Shown piece by piece: positions 55,711 to 63,929 of a DNA stretch of 64,000 bases (position 1 is the first letter of the stretch; each line of letters begins with the position of its first letter). A model generated the notes under the pieces. That model was not told where the DNA came from. It saw only the letters and a program-made list of their open reading frames with translations, and did no database searches. Made by a program: the position numbers and the translations under genes. The DNA is from Candidatus Accumulibacter sp. ACC003 (lineage in GTDB: Bacteria > Pseudomonadota > Gammaproteobacteria > Burkholderiales > Rhodocyclaceae): positions 62,001 through 126,000 of the forward strand of contig NZ_CAJQTX010000011.1 in the NCBI RefSeq assembly GCF_907163085.1, read 5' to 3'.

Positions 55711-55821
55711 TAGCGACGCTTGGTTTATGCCATAAGAAAATCATGGCCGTCAAAATAAAGTGCCACGTGCAATTCCGGAATTCTACCTACATTCCCGGCC
55801 GGGATCAGGAAATCTGAACTT

Positions 55822-56601
55822 CCCTTTGCCCTCGGGCGCGTACGGCCGACAGTGAATCAGATGGATGCCGAGCCGGGCGCAGATCCCTTGCAGCGTCTCG
55901 GCGCGGTAGGCGGCGCCGTTATCGACCACCAGCTTGAGCGGAATGCCGCGCTTGAGCACCGCCTGCTTGAGCACGCCTTCGATATCCAGGGCGGTTTCTC
56001 CGGGGCAGAAGGCGCTGTGCGTGAGCAGCCGGGAGGCGTCGTCGAAGAGCGATACGAGATAGCTCTTGGCGAGTTTGCCGTCGATCGGCACGCGTGGGCC
56101 GTGCATCACGTCGCCGTACCAGATCGCCCCCGCTGTCGCGGCGACGAAGCTGCGTTTCTCCTCGGGCAGGCTGGCCGAGCCGGTGATCCGTGACAGGCCG
56201 TGCTGCTGCAGCAGACGGTGAATGGTCGACCGGGCCAGGCGGCCACGGGCGACGGTGCCGGTGGCTTCGAGCAATTGTCGAATCTGGCACAGCGAGCGCC
56301 GCGGGTTGTCGCGCTTGGCGGCGAGAATGGCCGCCTGGGTGGCGGCCGGGAGCTTCGACTGCCCGCGGTCGGCGCGTGGCTTGGGCGTCAGGCCGTCAAG
56401 CTGGCGGAGGCGCCAGGCGTAGTACCACGCCTGAATCGTCTTCTCGCTCAGATAGCGCCGACGGCTGCCGGGGATGGCGTACTCGCGGCTGGCCAGCTCC
56501 CGGAGGAGCTGTTGCAGTTCGCCACGTTCCAGCCGCTCGCGGCTGATCAGGGGACCGAGAACGGACAGGCGAAACAGGGCTTTCGGATCAATCGGGTTCA
56601 T
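55822..56601 (-). pseudogene. 5' part of the interrupted DDE transposase
   Basis: Starts MNPIDPKALFRLSVLGPLIS behind AGGAG at 56601 (an upstream ATG at 56667 is in frame). An HTH (SEKTIQAWYYAWRLRQL) and a second one are followed by the first two catalytic acids in WYGDVMHGP and LVVDNGAAYRAE. The frame breaks after EGKGK, just before the Glu. In the present state it ends in the IS with FRFPDPGRECR. Confidence 0.9.
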
Positions 56602-56639
56602 AACCACTCCTGGTGATAAATCGGAGCGGTGATCAAACC

Positions 56640-56698
56640 AGAACGGCCGTTCTAATGACAGGAGCAAACTGTGTGGGGTCCCCGCCCGGGCGGGGACC
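56640..56698. promoter_or_regulatory. Two perfect palindromes between the Zn-ribbon and DDE genes
   Basis: AGAACGGCCGTTCT (56640-56653) and a 22-bp palindrome with arm GGTCCCCGCCC (56677-56698). The second could form a hairpin after the Zn-ribbon stop but lacks a T tract. The first is upstream of the transposase start and may be an operator. Confidence 0.55.
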
Positions 56699-56730
56699 TC
56701 ACCGTCTGCCGCTCGTTCGGAATCAGTTCA

Positions 56731-57264
56731 TCACGGGACGCTGATCTGCCGATCAAGCCAGGTCATGGCCTGTGCCAGGCCGATCGATTCGAACACCCGG
56801 CGCCAGAAAGCGCTGCCGTCGACCGTCCGCCCGAGGTCGGCAAAGCGGGCGCGCAGGTGAAACGCGAACAGCAGGCTGCGCTCCTGGAGCCAGGCCCACC
56901 AGCGGCCGGCGGTGCGCCGCTCGGGCGCCGCGCCGGGTGCGCCGGGGCGATCGGGCGCACCGCTCAGCCGCTGTGCCAGGACCGCTTGCTGCACTGACCA
57001 GTCATACCAGCGGCGCGGCGCGATGCACGCCGGCAGACGCGAACACGTGCGCCGACATCCAGAGCAACAGTAGCGGCAGATCGGCACCGGATTGAGTGAA
57101 TCCTGCCCGGCTCGCCGGTCAGCCTTGCGCTCGTAGTGCCCGTGCTGCCAGAGAATCTTCAGGCCGCAATGCGGGCAGCACGGCGGGCGATACGCTTCGG
57201 GGGTTTGCTTGATGGCCTCAAGATGCTGCTCGATCGTCTCGATGCCGGCTACAATTCGCTGCAT
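56731..57264 (-). CDS. Zn-ribbon transposon-accessory protein
   Basis: 177 aa. Two Cys clusters, CCPHCGLKILWQHGHYER and CRYCCSGCRRTCSRLP, form a zinc ribbon, followed by PRRWYDWSVQQAVLAQRL. It resembles the DUF6431-like proteins that precede DDE/ATPase pairs in transposons. It is the first gene of the minus-strand unit, 130 bp before the DDE start. Likely DNA binding. Confidence 0.65.
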   Translation of the reverse strand: MQRIVAGIETIEQHLEAIKQTPEAYRPPCCPHCGLKILWQHGHYERKADRRAGQDSLNPVPICRYCCSGCRRTCSRLPACIAPRRWYDWSVQQAVLAQRLSGAPDRPGAPGAAPERRTAGRWWAWLQERSLLFAFHLRARFADLGRTVDGSAFWRRVFESIGLAQAMTWLDRQISVP

Positions 57265-57548
57265 GGGCTGGGCGCTTTGCTGTGTGGTTTGTCTTGATAA
57301 CTTCCCACGATAGCAGAGTTGTCCCGGCCCTTCTTTCGTTCACTTCGTCCCAACATCCTTCAGGCAGGCCGCCTTCTTTCGCCCTGACTGTGTATTCCAC
57401 GCAAACTGGACACCGATTCCACGGCAAACTGGACACCCATTCCACGTCAATCTGGACAGTCGGAGCGTAGCGACGCGGGGTTAAAAGGTTTTACTCTGAG
57501 CCTCGTCTTGTGGTCAAGTTTTTGGCATGCAAAGGCAACCGCTTGGCG

Positions 57549-57830
57549 TTACTGCGTAACGGCTTCTTTGGCCAATAGAAGGCGCTTTTCGTAGTAGTCC
57601 GTCTCTCCATTCGGAACCCGCGCCGCGCGCTTCAAAGCGGCGTGGTCAGCCTCCCGAAGCAGGCTTTCAAGGACCTCACGTTGCGTTACTGCGTAACACG
57701 CCGCCAGGCGCTCCAAGGCACGCTTGGCGTGAAGATTGACCAGCAGATTCAGCCGCTCGGCCTGGCCGTCCACATCTTTCAAGTGACGAACGCGATAGTC
57801 CGATTGCCGTTGAGCATTAGTTTTTGCCAT
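57549..57830 (-). CDS. Plasmid-type small protein, passenger of the IS21 element
   Basis: 93 aa starting MAKTNAQRQSDYRVRHLKDV. QAERLNLLVNLHAKRALERLA and YAVTQREVLESLLREAD look like a small helical DNA-binding (ribbon-helix-helix-like) protein; similar short proteins occur on plasmids and conjugative elements. Codons for AVTQ recur at the end. The palindrome GTTAC-TGC-GTAAC occurs twice in the gene and once 20 bp before the ATG, suggesting self-regulation. Function inferred only. Confidence 0.6.
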   Translation of the reverse strand: MAKTNAQRQSDYRVRHLKDVDGQAERLNLLVNLHAKRALERLAACYAVTQREVLESLLREADHAALKRAARVPNGETDYYEKRLLLAKEAVTQ

Positions 57831-57849
57831 GTTGATGGTCCTGTTGAGC

Positions 57850-57862
57850 GTTACGCAGTAAC
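57850..57862. promoter_or_regulatory. Operator candidate (5-bp arms, GTTAC/GTAAC)
   Basis: Palindrome GTTAC-GCA-GTAAC upstream of the passenger gene. The same 13-mer occurs at 57548-57560 and 57685-57697 inside or at the end of that gene. Confidence 0.5.
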
Positions 57863-58044
57863 GGTTTGATGGAGGGGTTGCCATGCCAGCAGCGCAGCAA
57901 TCGAGGGCACAGGCCGTGGGGCGCTTTGGGCGCAACGAGTGGCACCGCGCAGAGTTATCCACGGCCGCCCGCCAGGCTGCGCTCCTTCTATAGCAGGCGG
58001 GCTGGCGGGCGGCGGTGGGTAACTTGTTGGGCTTGCTGAGGCGT

Positions 58045-58779
58045 TCATACCGGCGTCTCGGGCTTGCGCAACGATTCGCCATCGAGGTCCAGCGTATGTG
58101 CCTGATGGACCAGCCGGTCGAGGATCGCATCGGCCAGCGTCGGATCGCCAATCGACGCATGCCAATGCTCGACCTGCAGCTGGCTGGTGATGATCGTCGA
58201 GCGCGTCCCGTGGCGGTCATCGAAGATCTCCAGGAGATCGCGGCGGCTCTCGTCGGAGAGCGGTGCCAGCCCCCATTCGTCGATCACCAGGACCTCGGTC
58301 TTGGCCAACTGCGCCAGCGACTTCAGATAACTGCCATCGCCGCGGCCGATCGCCAGCGCCGGCAAGAGACGCGTCAAACGCACATAGAGGACCGAATGCC
58401 CCTGCCGGCACGCCTGGTTGGCCAGGGCGCACGCCAGATAGGTCTTGCCGATCCCCGTCGGCCCGCAGATCAGCACGTTCTGGTGATCGCTCACCCAGCG
58501 CCCGGTCATCAAGCGGGCGAACAGCCCCCGGTCGAGTCGGCGCGGATGCCGGAAATTGACATCCTCTGGCGTCGCCGCCTGTTTCAACCCGGCGCGTTTC
58601 AGACGCGCCGCATTCTGTCGCGACTCGCGTTCGGCCGCCTCGCAGTCGACCAGCAGCCCGAGGCGCTCCTCGAACGACAACTGGTCGATCTCGGGGCTTT
58701 GCGCCTGGCTGGCCAAGGCCCGGGCCATGCCCGGCAGGCGCAGTTGGTGGAGTCTCTCGACGGTCGGATGATTCAGCAT
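58045..58779 (-). CDS. istB: IS21-family helper ATPase
   Basis: 244 aa. Walker A is LICGPTGIGKTYLACAL, Walker B VLVIDEWGLAPL, and STIITSQLQVEHWHASI is the IstB sensor region. It is a AAA+ target-selection partner of IstA. It follows istA by 12 bp on the same strand. Confidence 0.95.
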   Translation of the reverse strand: MLNHPTVERLHQLRLPGMARALASQAQSPEIDQLSFEERLGLLVDCEAAERESRQNAARLKRAGLKQAATPEDVNFRHPRRLDRGLFARLMTGRWVSDHQNVLICGPTGIGKTYLACALANQACRQGHSVLYVRLTRLLPALAIGRGDGSYLKSLAQLAKTEVLVIDEWGLAPLSDESRRDLLEIFDDRHGTRSTIITSQLQVEHWHASIGDPTLADAILDRLVHQAHTLDLDGESLRKPETPV

Positions 58780-58791
58780 GGCAAAGCTCCT

Positions 58792-60330
58792 TCAGTGGTA
58801 GTAACCGGGGCCACGCACATTGGCGTGCTCCGGAGGTAAATGGGTCTGGGCGGGTGCGCTCACCCGCTGCTTGTCCAGGCCGTTCTTCAAGATCGATTTC
58901 AGGCTGCTGTAGGACGTCGCCCCGATAGCGATGGCCCGCTCGCAGGCAGCTTCCAGGCGCTCGTCCCCGTAGGCCTGGCCCAGGCGCAGGATGCCCAGGC
59001 ACGCCCGATAGGCCTGTTGCGGATGGCGGCGTTGATGCAGAAGGCTCTGCACGACGCCCTGGGCATGCGGCCCGATACGCCCGGCCCAGTCGAGTAGGCG
59101 CGGGGCATTCCAGCCCTGTACCGCCCGGTGGGCCGGCGCCATGTGCGCATCGACGGTGGTGTGCCGGCCGCGGGCGTCGTTGCGGACATGACTGGCAATG
59201 CGCGTGCCGCGATGGAACAGTTCGACGGTACTCGCCGTCAGCCGGCTATCGACTTGCTCGCGGGCGAAGCGGTAGGGCACCGAGTAGTAGTGGCCGACGA
59301 GCTCGACGTGGTAATCAATGCCGACCCTGACGACTTTCCATTCGGCGAACTCGTAACGCGTCACCGGCAAGGGCAGTAAAGCCGGCCGATCGAGTTCGAT
59401 GAAGGCCGATTGGCGGCAGCCGGGCAACTTCTTGAACGGACGGTTATTGAGCCGGGTCATCAGTTCGGCGATGCTGCGGTTGAGCTCAGCCAGGCTGAAG
59501 AAACGCTGGTGGCGCAGACGCGCCAGGACCCAGCGCTCGACCAGAAGCACCCCAGCTTCGGCCTTGGCCTTGTCTTTCGGGCGACGCGGCCGGGCGGGGA
59601 GAACCGCGGTGCCGTAATGGGTGGCCAGGTCGCGGTACGTCGGGTTGAGTTCGGGCTCGTAGTAGCAGGCGCTGGTGACGCCGCTCTTGAGGTTGTCGGG
59701 CACCATCAGGGCGGTGACGCCGCCGAGGTGTTCGAAGGTGCGCACATGGCTGCCGATCCAGTCCGGCAGGCTCTGGCTCCAGGTGGCTTCGCCGTAGGTG
59801 TAGTTGGAGGCGCCGAGGACGGCGACGAAGATCGCCGCCAGCCGGATTTCACCGCTCATCGGGTCGGTGATCGGCACCGTCTGGCCGGCGTAGTCGACGA
59901 ACAGTTTCTCGCCCGGGGGGTGCGTCTGGCGCAGGCTCAGCGAGAGCCGCCCGACCCACTGCCGATAGAGGGCGCAGAAGCCGCTGTAGCGGTAGCCGGC
60001 CGGGTGTTCGGTCTTGTATTCCTGCCAGAGGAGGTCGAGGGTGACGCCCTTGCGCCGCAGTTCGCGGTGCACGACCGGCCAATCGGGTTCGGGGCGGGTC
60101 TGGTTCGACGGTGCCGCCGGCGGGTACAGCTGCGCCTCCAGCTCCGGCTCGCTCATTCCCGCCGGCAGTGGCCAGGTGACGCCGTAGAGCTTCGCACGAC
60201 GGAGGAGATCGCCGACGGTCGTCGGTGAGGCGTGGGTCGCCCGGGCGATCTCGCGGTGGCTGCGGCCGCCCTCAAGGGACAGCCGTAAAACGTCAAGAAT
60301 CTTGCGCATGGATAGCCTGCTATTCGCCAT
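58792..60330 (-). CDS. istA: IS21-family transposase
   Basis: 512 aa. HTH at the N-terminus (RSHREIARATHASPTTVGDLL). DDE acids in LFVDYAGQTVPI, MVPDNLKSGV and KDKAKAEAGVLL. A C-terminal Mu-like domain follows. Length matches IstA. Confidence 0.95.
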   Translation of the reverse strand: MANSRLSMRKILDVLRLSLEGGRSHREIARATHASPTTVGDLLRRAKLYGVTWPLPAGMSEPELEAQLYPPAAPSNQTRPEPDWPVVHRELRRKGVTLDLLWQEYKTEHPAGYRYSGFCALYRQWVGRLSLSLRQTHPPGEKLFVDYAGQTVPITDPMSGEIRLAAIFVAVLGASNYTYGEATWSQSLPDWIGSHVRTFEHLGGVTALMVPDNLKSGVTSACYYEPELNPTYRDLATHYGTAVLPARPRRPKDKAKAEAGVLLVERWVLARLRHQRFFSLAELNRSIAELMTRLNNRPFKKLPGCRQSAFIELDRPALLPLPVTRYEFAEWKVVRVGIDYHVELVGHYYSVPYRFAREQVDSRLTASTVELFHRGTRIASHVRNDARGRHTTVDAHMAPAHRAVQGWNAPRLLDWAGRIGPHAQGVVQSLLHQRRHPQQAYRACLGILRLGQAYGDERLEAACERAIAIGATSYSSLKSILKNGLDKQRVSAPAQTHLPPEHANVRGPGYYH

Positions 60331-60403
60331 GTGGGCCTCGGCAAATCTCCCGAGGGTGCCACGGTTATCCCGCGCGCTACGATATTACAAATGACTGTCC
60401 AGT

Positions 60404-61378
60404 TTGCTCTGGAATCGGTGTCCAGTTTGCCGTGGAATCACTGTCCAGTTTCGTCTGGAATCGGTGTCCAGTTTGGTGTGGAATACGCACCCTGACCGTT
60501 CTCGGGATGAAGCGCGCCGTCAGACCCGGGAGAGCGGCGGACGTAACACCGCCGACGAACTGCAGACGATCCGCGGCCTGATCGAGGCCCCTCCCGGCGC
60601 CAGCCGCGCACAACTCTCGCGTCAGGTGTGCGAGCTCTTCGACTGGCGCAAGCCCAATGGTGAGCTGAAGGATATGACCTGCCGGGTGGCCATGCTGCGC
60701 ATGCAAGCCGACGGCCTGCTCACCCTGCCGGCTGCACGACGGACCGCTCCTCGCCAACCCGAGTATCGGCCCACGCACGCCACCGATCCACAACCCTTGC
60801 TCACTCAGCCGGTGCATGAACTGCCGCCTCTCTCGGTGCGACAGGTCGTCGGTTCGGCGAACTCGCGTCTGTGGAACGAGTACATCGCTCGTTACCACTA
60901 TCTCGGCCACACGCCCATGGCCGGCAGTCAGAGCCGATACTTCGTCTTCGCCGGCGAGACACTCGTCGCCTTGCTCAGCTTCGCCGCCAGCGCCTGGAAA
61001 CTCGCCGCGCGCGAGCAATTCATCGGTTGGCACGATGACCAGCGACAAAGGAACCTGCAACTGGTGGTGAACAATGCCCGCTTTCTGATCCTGCCCTGGA
61101 TCCAGTGCAAGGGCCTGGCCTCCAAGATCCTCTCGCTCATGCAGCGGCAACTGCCCAAGGACTGGCTGGCGCGCTACGGTTACCGCCCCGTGCTGCTCGA
61201 AACCTTCGTCGAGACCCCCCGCCACCGCGGCACCTGCTACAAGGCCGCCAACTGGATCAAGGTCGGCCAAACCGTCGGCCGAGGCAAGAAGTGCCCCACC
61301 CGCAAGTCGATCCTCCCGATCAAGGATATCTGGCTCTATCCCCTTCACCGATCCTTCCGATCAGTCCTCTGCCGCTAA
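60404..61378 (+). CDS. DUF4338 (DruA-like) protein, 5' end altered by IS21
   Basis: The body is a clear DUF4338 domain: LSRQVCELFDWRKPNGELKD, YHYLGHTPMAGSQSRYFVF, VVNNARFLILPWIQCKGLASKIL, LLETFVETPRHRGTCYKAANWIKVG. The first ~31 residues come from the IS21 end (TTG at 60404), and removing the IS21 gives no ATG, GTG or TTG start in frame back to a stop at 57311. So the native start is lost or unusual. DUF4338 proteins are common on transposons, and one is the DruA subunit of Druantia defence; no other Druantia gene is present. Confidence 0.75.
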   Translation: MLWNRCPVCRGITVQFRLESVSSLVWNTHPDRSRDEARRQTRESGGRNTADELQTIRGLIEAPPGASRAQLSRQVCELFDWRKPNGELKDMTCRVAMLRMQADGLLTLPAARRTAPRQPEYRPTHATDPQPLLTQPVHELPPLSVRQVVGSANSRLWNEYIARYHYLGHTPMAGSQSRYFVFAGETLVALLSFAASAWKLAAREQFIGWHDDQRQRNLQLVVNNARFLILPWIQCKGLASKILSLMQRQLPKDWLARYGYRPVLLETFVETPRHRGTCYKAANWIKVGQTVGRGKKCPTRKSILPIKDIWLYPLHRSFRSVLCR

Positions 61379-61408
61379 CCGGCCTCGCCAACGGCGCTGG
61401 CTCACTAC

Positions 61409-61427
61409 GGGTTGGCCGAATACTTAC
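61409..61427 (+). repeat. Terminal inverted repeat, left member
   Basis: GGGTTGGCCGAATACTTAC. It pairs with 63818-63836 with two mismatches. It lies 31 bp past the DUF4338 stop and probably marks the right end of the element that carries that gene. Confidence 0.65.
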
Positions 61428-61432
61428 AACTT

Positions 61433-63808
61433 CAGATTTCCTGATCTCGGAGGAAACCGGGTTGGCACTTCAGACAAGAGTGAAGGTCATTCTTGCCCCG
61501 GTTTCCGGATGCGGAAAATCTTGCAGGGTGAGTTCCTCGAGGAGCGCGGCGATAGCGCGATCATGAGCTGGGCTGGCCATCCGGTGAATTTTGATGGTCA
61601 GGGTGTTGGCTAGCGCGTTCGGTTCGATGTCAGCGGAAGAAACGAACAATTCGCGAATGAGCGCACGTGCGTCGTCCTCCTTCTTCAAGTGGCGGCGCAA
61701 TAGCGCCACCATGGCGGTCTCGGCCCGGTAGGCGACCATTTTCACGGTATCGCAGAGCATCTTGTTCAGCGGCGGCAGTTGGGTCGGTCGCTCGGCCTCG
61801 GGCAGACTGTCGATCGTCACCTTTCGGGGGCTTGCCTTGCGCGCCGCGCAAAGTCGCTTGAGCTCCTCCTGAACGGCCTGCAGTGCTTCGACAGACTCGG
61901 CGTTTTTCTGGATTTCGCCGCCGTCGTTCAAGGCCGTCCTGGCGATTGCGGCCTGCAGTTTTCTTTCGCTCTGGCGGGTTTGCCTGACGGCCTTGTCGAG
62001 TTCCCGCCAGCGGGGGTTAACGACCTGGTGAGTGCCGGGAAGAGATTCGTCTCCGTACTCGATAAGCCCATCAATATCATAATGTTCCATCATGTACGCG
62101 AAGTAGTTTTCCTGGCACCAACGGGCGAACATCCGCCCAGCGATGGTGGTGTTTCCGAGTTGCCGGGCGGTCGTGATCACGGCTGTTTGATGTCCCGTCT
62201 GGGTCAGCCGACGAACTTCGCTCACGGCCAGGCTGCCATCGCCTGTGCCGAGTCGGGTTTCGCGCATGGCGAGTTTCATCCCGGTGCTGCCGCCTGCCGG
62301 CAGATGGACTTCCTGTTCCTGAAACACCTCTTCGGACCAGAGGTCCTTGACGTTCTTGCGGTAGGTCAGTGCGCCGATGCGCTGTTTCCAGAGTCTGCCG
62401 AGGAGACTCTGGGTGGCCCCTTCCCGATCGAAGACCATGACAAACCGGTGCAGGGTCGGGTCGGCGTCCAGTTCGGCCGGCGTCGGCTGTCCCGGGACAA
62501 TCTCCAGCAGTTGGGGGACGATGTCCTTGAGCAGGGTCTCGGCGAGTCCGTCATTGAGCGGCTGCGAAACCACAAAGAACGGGCGACCCAGGGCATCGTT
62601 AACCCAGTAGTCGGTGGTGCCCCGCAGGCACAGGCGTTCGCGCGAGACGTAGCGCTTCGACAGCCTGGCCTGCTCGCCGTGATACACCCGAACATGACCA
62701 TCGACATACAGGTAACCCGCTTCTTCTGGCTCGCTTTCCATCCAGAGCTTCGCGAGATCCCGCATCCAGGCTGCCGGGTCACCCGTCTTGGCCAGCAGAT
62801 GGACCTTTTCCCGCAGGGTGCGGACTTCCGGTACCCGGTCCAGGCCGATGACTTTGCCGAGTTCTCCGGGCGAGGTTTGTCGCAGATGTTCCGGCCGCTT
62901 GATTCGCCCCAGGGCCATGAAGCCGAGGACGAGAAGGATGTGCAAGGCGCTGTAGAATCCCCGGGGCAGCTTGAGATGGCGATCCAGGCCGGTCAGTAGC
63001 CCGTTCGCGCACAAGGCCGGCAAGCCGGCCAACAGCCCCCCCATCGCCACATCGTGGCTCGCTTCGAAGCGCGTCGTCGCACCGGTCGCCAATCCCAGCG
63101 CCGTTTGGATCCGCTCGTCGGCGCGCGTGCAGGCGGTGCCCATCCCCGCGGCGGCTTCCGCATCCGCCCGGCTGCGCTCACTCTTGGTGCTCGCCGCTTC
63201 CAACTCCCCTGCCTCTTGCGGCAAGGCGGCCAACTGCGGCACGCCCTGGCGCCGGATCGCCTTGCGCAGCGTCGACTCTTGGACGCCCACCTGCCGTGCC
63301 ACTTCGGCAGGACGCTTTCCCTCGCTCAACAGCCGCGCGCATTCGGCACTCTTGTCCGGCGTCATGATCCGCGGCCGGCTCGCCGCCGCCGGTCGAAAGA
63401 AAGACGATGGCCCGGCTTTGCGGCTTTGTCCCACCCAGTTCATCAGCGTGCGGTGCGGGATGCACAGCGGTGGCCTTTCCAGTTCGACCGCCTTGACGTG
63501 CCCGTTCTCCATCAGGCTGGTCAGAGCGAACCTGCGGCCAGCGTCGTCTCCTACGGGGTGCGAGAAGTAATTGTCTCCCCCAACAAAGTAGATCGCTTGG
63601 CCATCCTTCTCCAGAATCGCCAACCCTTCTCCCACTTTCTGCGCACCATCCGGAAACCCTGGAAGCCACGATTGCCTCAACGTCTGCTCCTCCTTGCACT
63701 CCTAGCGAAGCTTGGTTTATGCCATAAGAAAATCATGGCCGTCAAAATAAAGTGCCACGTGCAATTCCGGAATTCTACCTACATTCCCGGCCGGGATCAG
63801 GAAATCTG
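61433..63808 (-). mobile_element. 2,376-bp IS, copy B (uninterrupted)
   Basis: Inverted ends CAGATTTCCTGATC and GATCAGGAAATCTG, flanked by AACTT at 61428-61432 and 63809-63813. Same orientation as copy A, about 9.1 kb apart. It sits in the short spacer of an inverted repeat. Confidence 0.93.
61470..63680 (-). CDS. Large transposase of the 2,376-bp IS, copy B
   Basis: 736 aa, TTG start behind AGGAGG. It differs from copy A at five residues that I can see, among them Ala/Thr in the last residues and Tyr/Glu in LL(Y/E)ELTL. HTH and possible catalytic Asp as in copy A. The upstream sequence is intact, so this copy may be the active one. Confidence 0.82.
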   Translation of the reverse strand: MRQSWLPGFPDGAQKVGEGLAILEKDGQAIYFVGGDNYFSHPVGDDAGRRFALTSLMENGHVKAVELERPPLCIPHRTLMNWVGQSRKAGPSSFFRPAAASRPRIMTPDKSAECARLLSEGKRPAEVARQVGVQESTLRKAIRRQGVPQLAALPQEAGELEAASTKSERSRADAEAAAGMGTACTRADERIQTALGLATGATTRFEASHDVAMGGLLAGLPALCANGLLTGLDRHLKLPRGFYSALHILLVLGFMALGRIKRPEHLRQTSPGELGKVIGLDRVPEVRTLREKVHLLAKTGDPAAWMRDLAKLWMESEPEEAGYLYVDGHVRVYHGEQARLSKRYVSRERLCLRGTTDYWVNDALGRPFFVVSQPLNDGLAETLLKDIVPQLLEIVPGQPTPAELDADPTLHRFVMVFDREGATQSLLGRLWKQRIGALTYRKNVKDLWSEEVFQEQEVHLPAGGSTGMKLAMRETRLGTGDGSLAVSEVRRLTQTGHQTAVITTARQLGNTTIAGRMFARWCQENYFAYMMEHYDIDGLIEYGDESLPGTHQVVNPRWRELDKAVRQTRQSERKLQAAIARTALNDGGEIQKNAESVEALQAVQEELKRLCAARKASPRKVTIDSLPEAERPTQLPPLNKMLCDTVKMVAYRAETAMVALLRRHLKKEDDARALIRELFVSSADIEPNALANTLTIKIHRMASPAHDRAIAALLEELTLQDFPHPETGARMTFTLV

Positions 63809-63817
63809 AACTTGCGT

Positions 63818-63836
63818 GTAAGTATTCGGTGAACCC
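63818..63836 (+). repeat. Terminal inverted repeat, right member
   Basis: GTAAGTATTCGGTGAACCC. It begins GTAAG, as IS66-family ends do, and is the presumed left end of the next element. Confidence 0.6.
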
Positions 63837-63929
63837 GTAGCCCCCGCTTTTTTGGTCGGCGTGGTTCAGTCAGCGATTGGCGGGTAGACCGGAAATCTGG
63901 ACTGGACACAGCAGCGGAAATCCGGCACC

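Larger units (their letters stand above)
52297..55816 (-). mobile_element. 2,376-bp IS with AACTT duplication, copy A (carries nested IS630)
   Basis: Inverted ends CAGATTTCCTGATC and GATCAGGAAATCTG, flanked by AACTT at 52292-52296 and 55817-55821. The total is 3,520 bp; minus the nested IS630 and one TA it is 2,376 bp, exactly the length of copy B at 61433-63808. One large gene. The family is not certain (unclassified or IS1634-like). Confidence 0.9.
49350..57264. mobile_element. Multi-gene DDE/ATPase transposon with a ParB-like gene (interrupted)
   Basis: Coding span of a set that seems to belong together. The minus strand holds Zn-ribbon protein, DDE transposase, TniB/ExeA ATPase and a 66-aa protein, the last two overlapping by four bases. 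The plus strand holds a zinc-finger protein with C-terminal repeats and a ParB-like gene converging on them. The DDE gene is interrupted at 52297-55816. DDE plus ATPase recalls Mu, Tn552/Tn5053 and Tn7. I could not find terminal inverted repeats, so limits are approximate and membership of the ParB pair is inference. Confidence 0.6.
57389..60489 (-). mobile_element. IS21-family element with passenger gene
   Basis: 3,101 bp. The ends share TATTCCACGC...AACTGGACACC-type boxes: three on the left and four on the right (CCAGTTT..TGGAATC). It is flanked by 7-bp CCCTGAC (57382-57388 and 60490-60496). istA and istB occupy the right part; ~580 bp with a small gene lies between istB and the left end, which is unusual for the family. 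Confidence 0.88.

Noticed and set aside
60404-61378. Druantia anti-phage system
   Set aside because: Only a DruA-like DUF4338 protein is present; no DruB-E helicase genes are nearby, and the protein is common on transposons.
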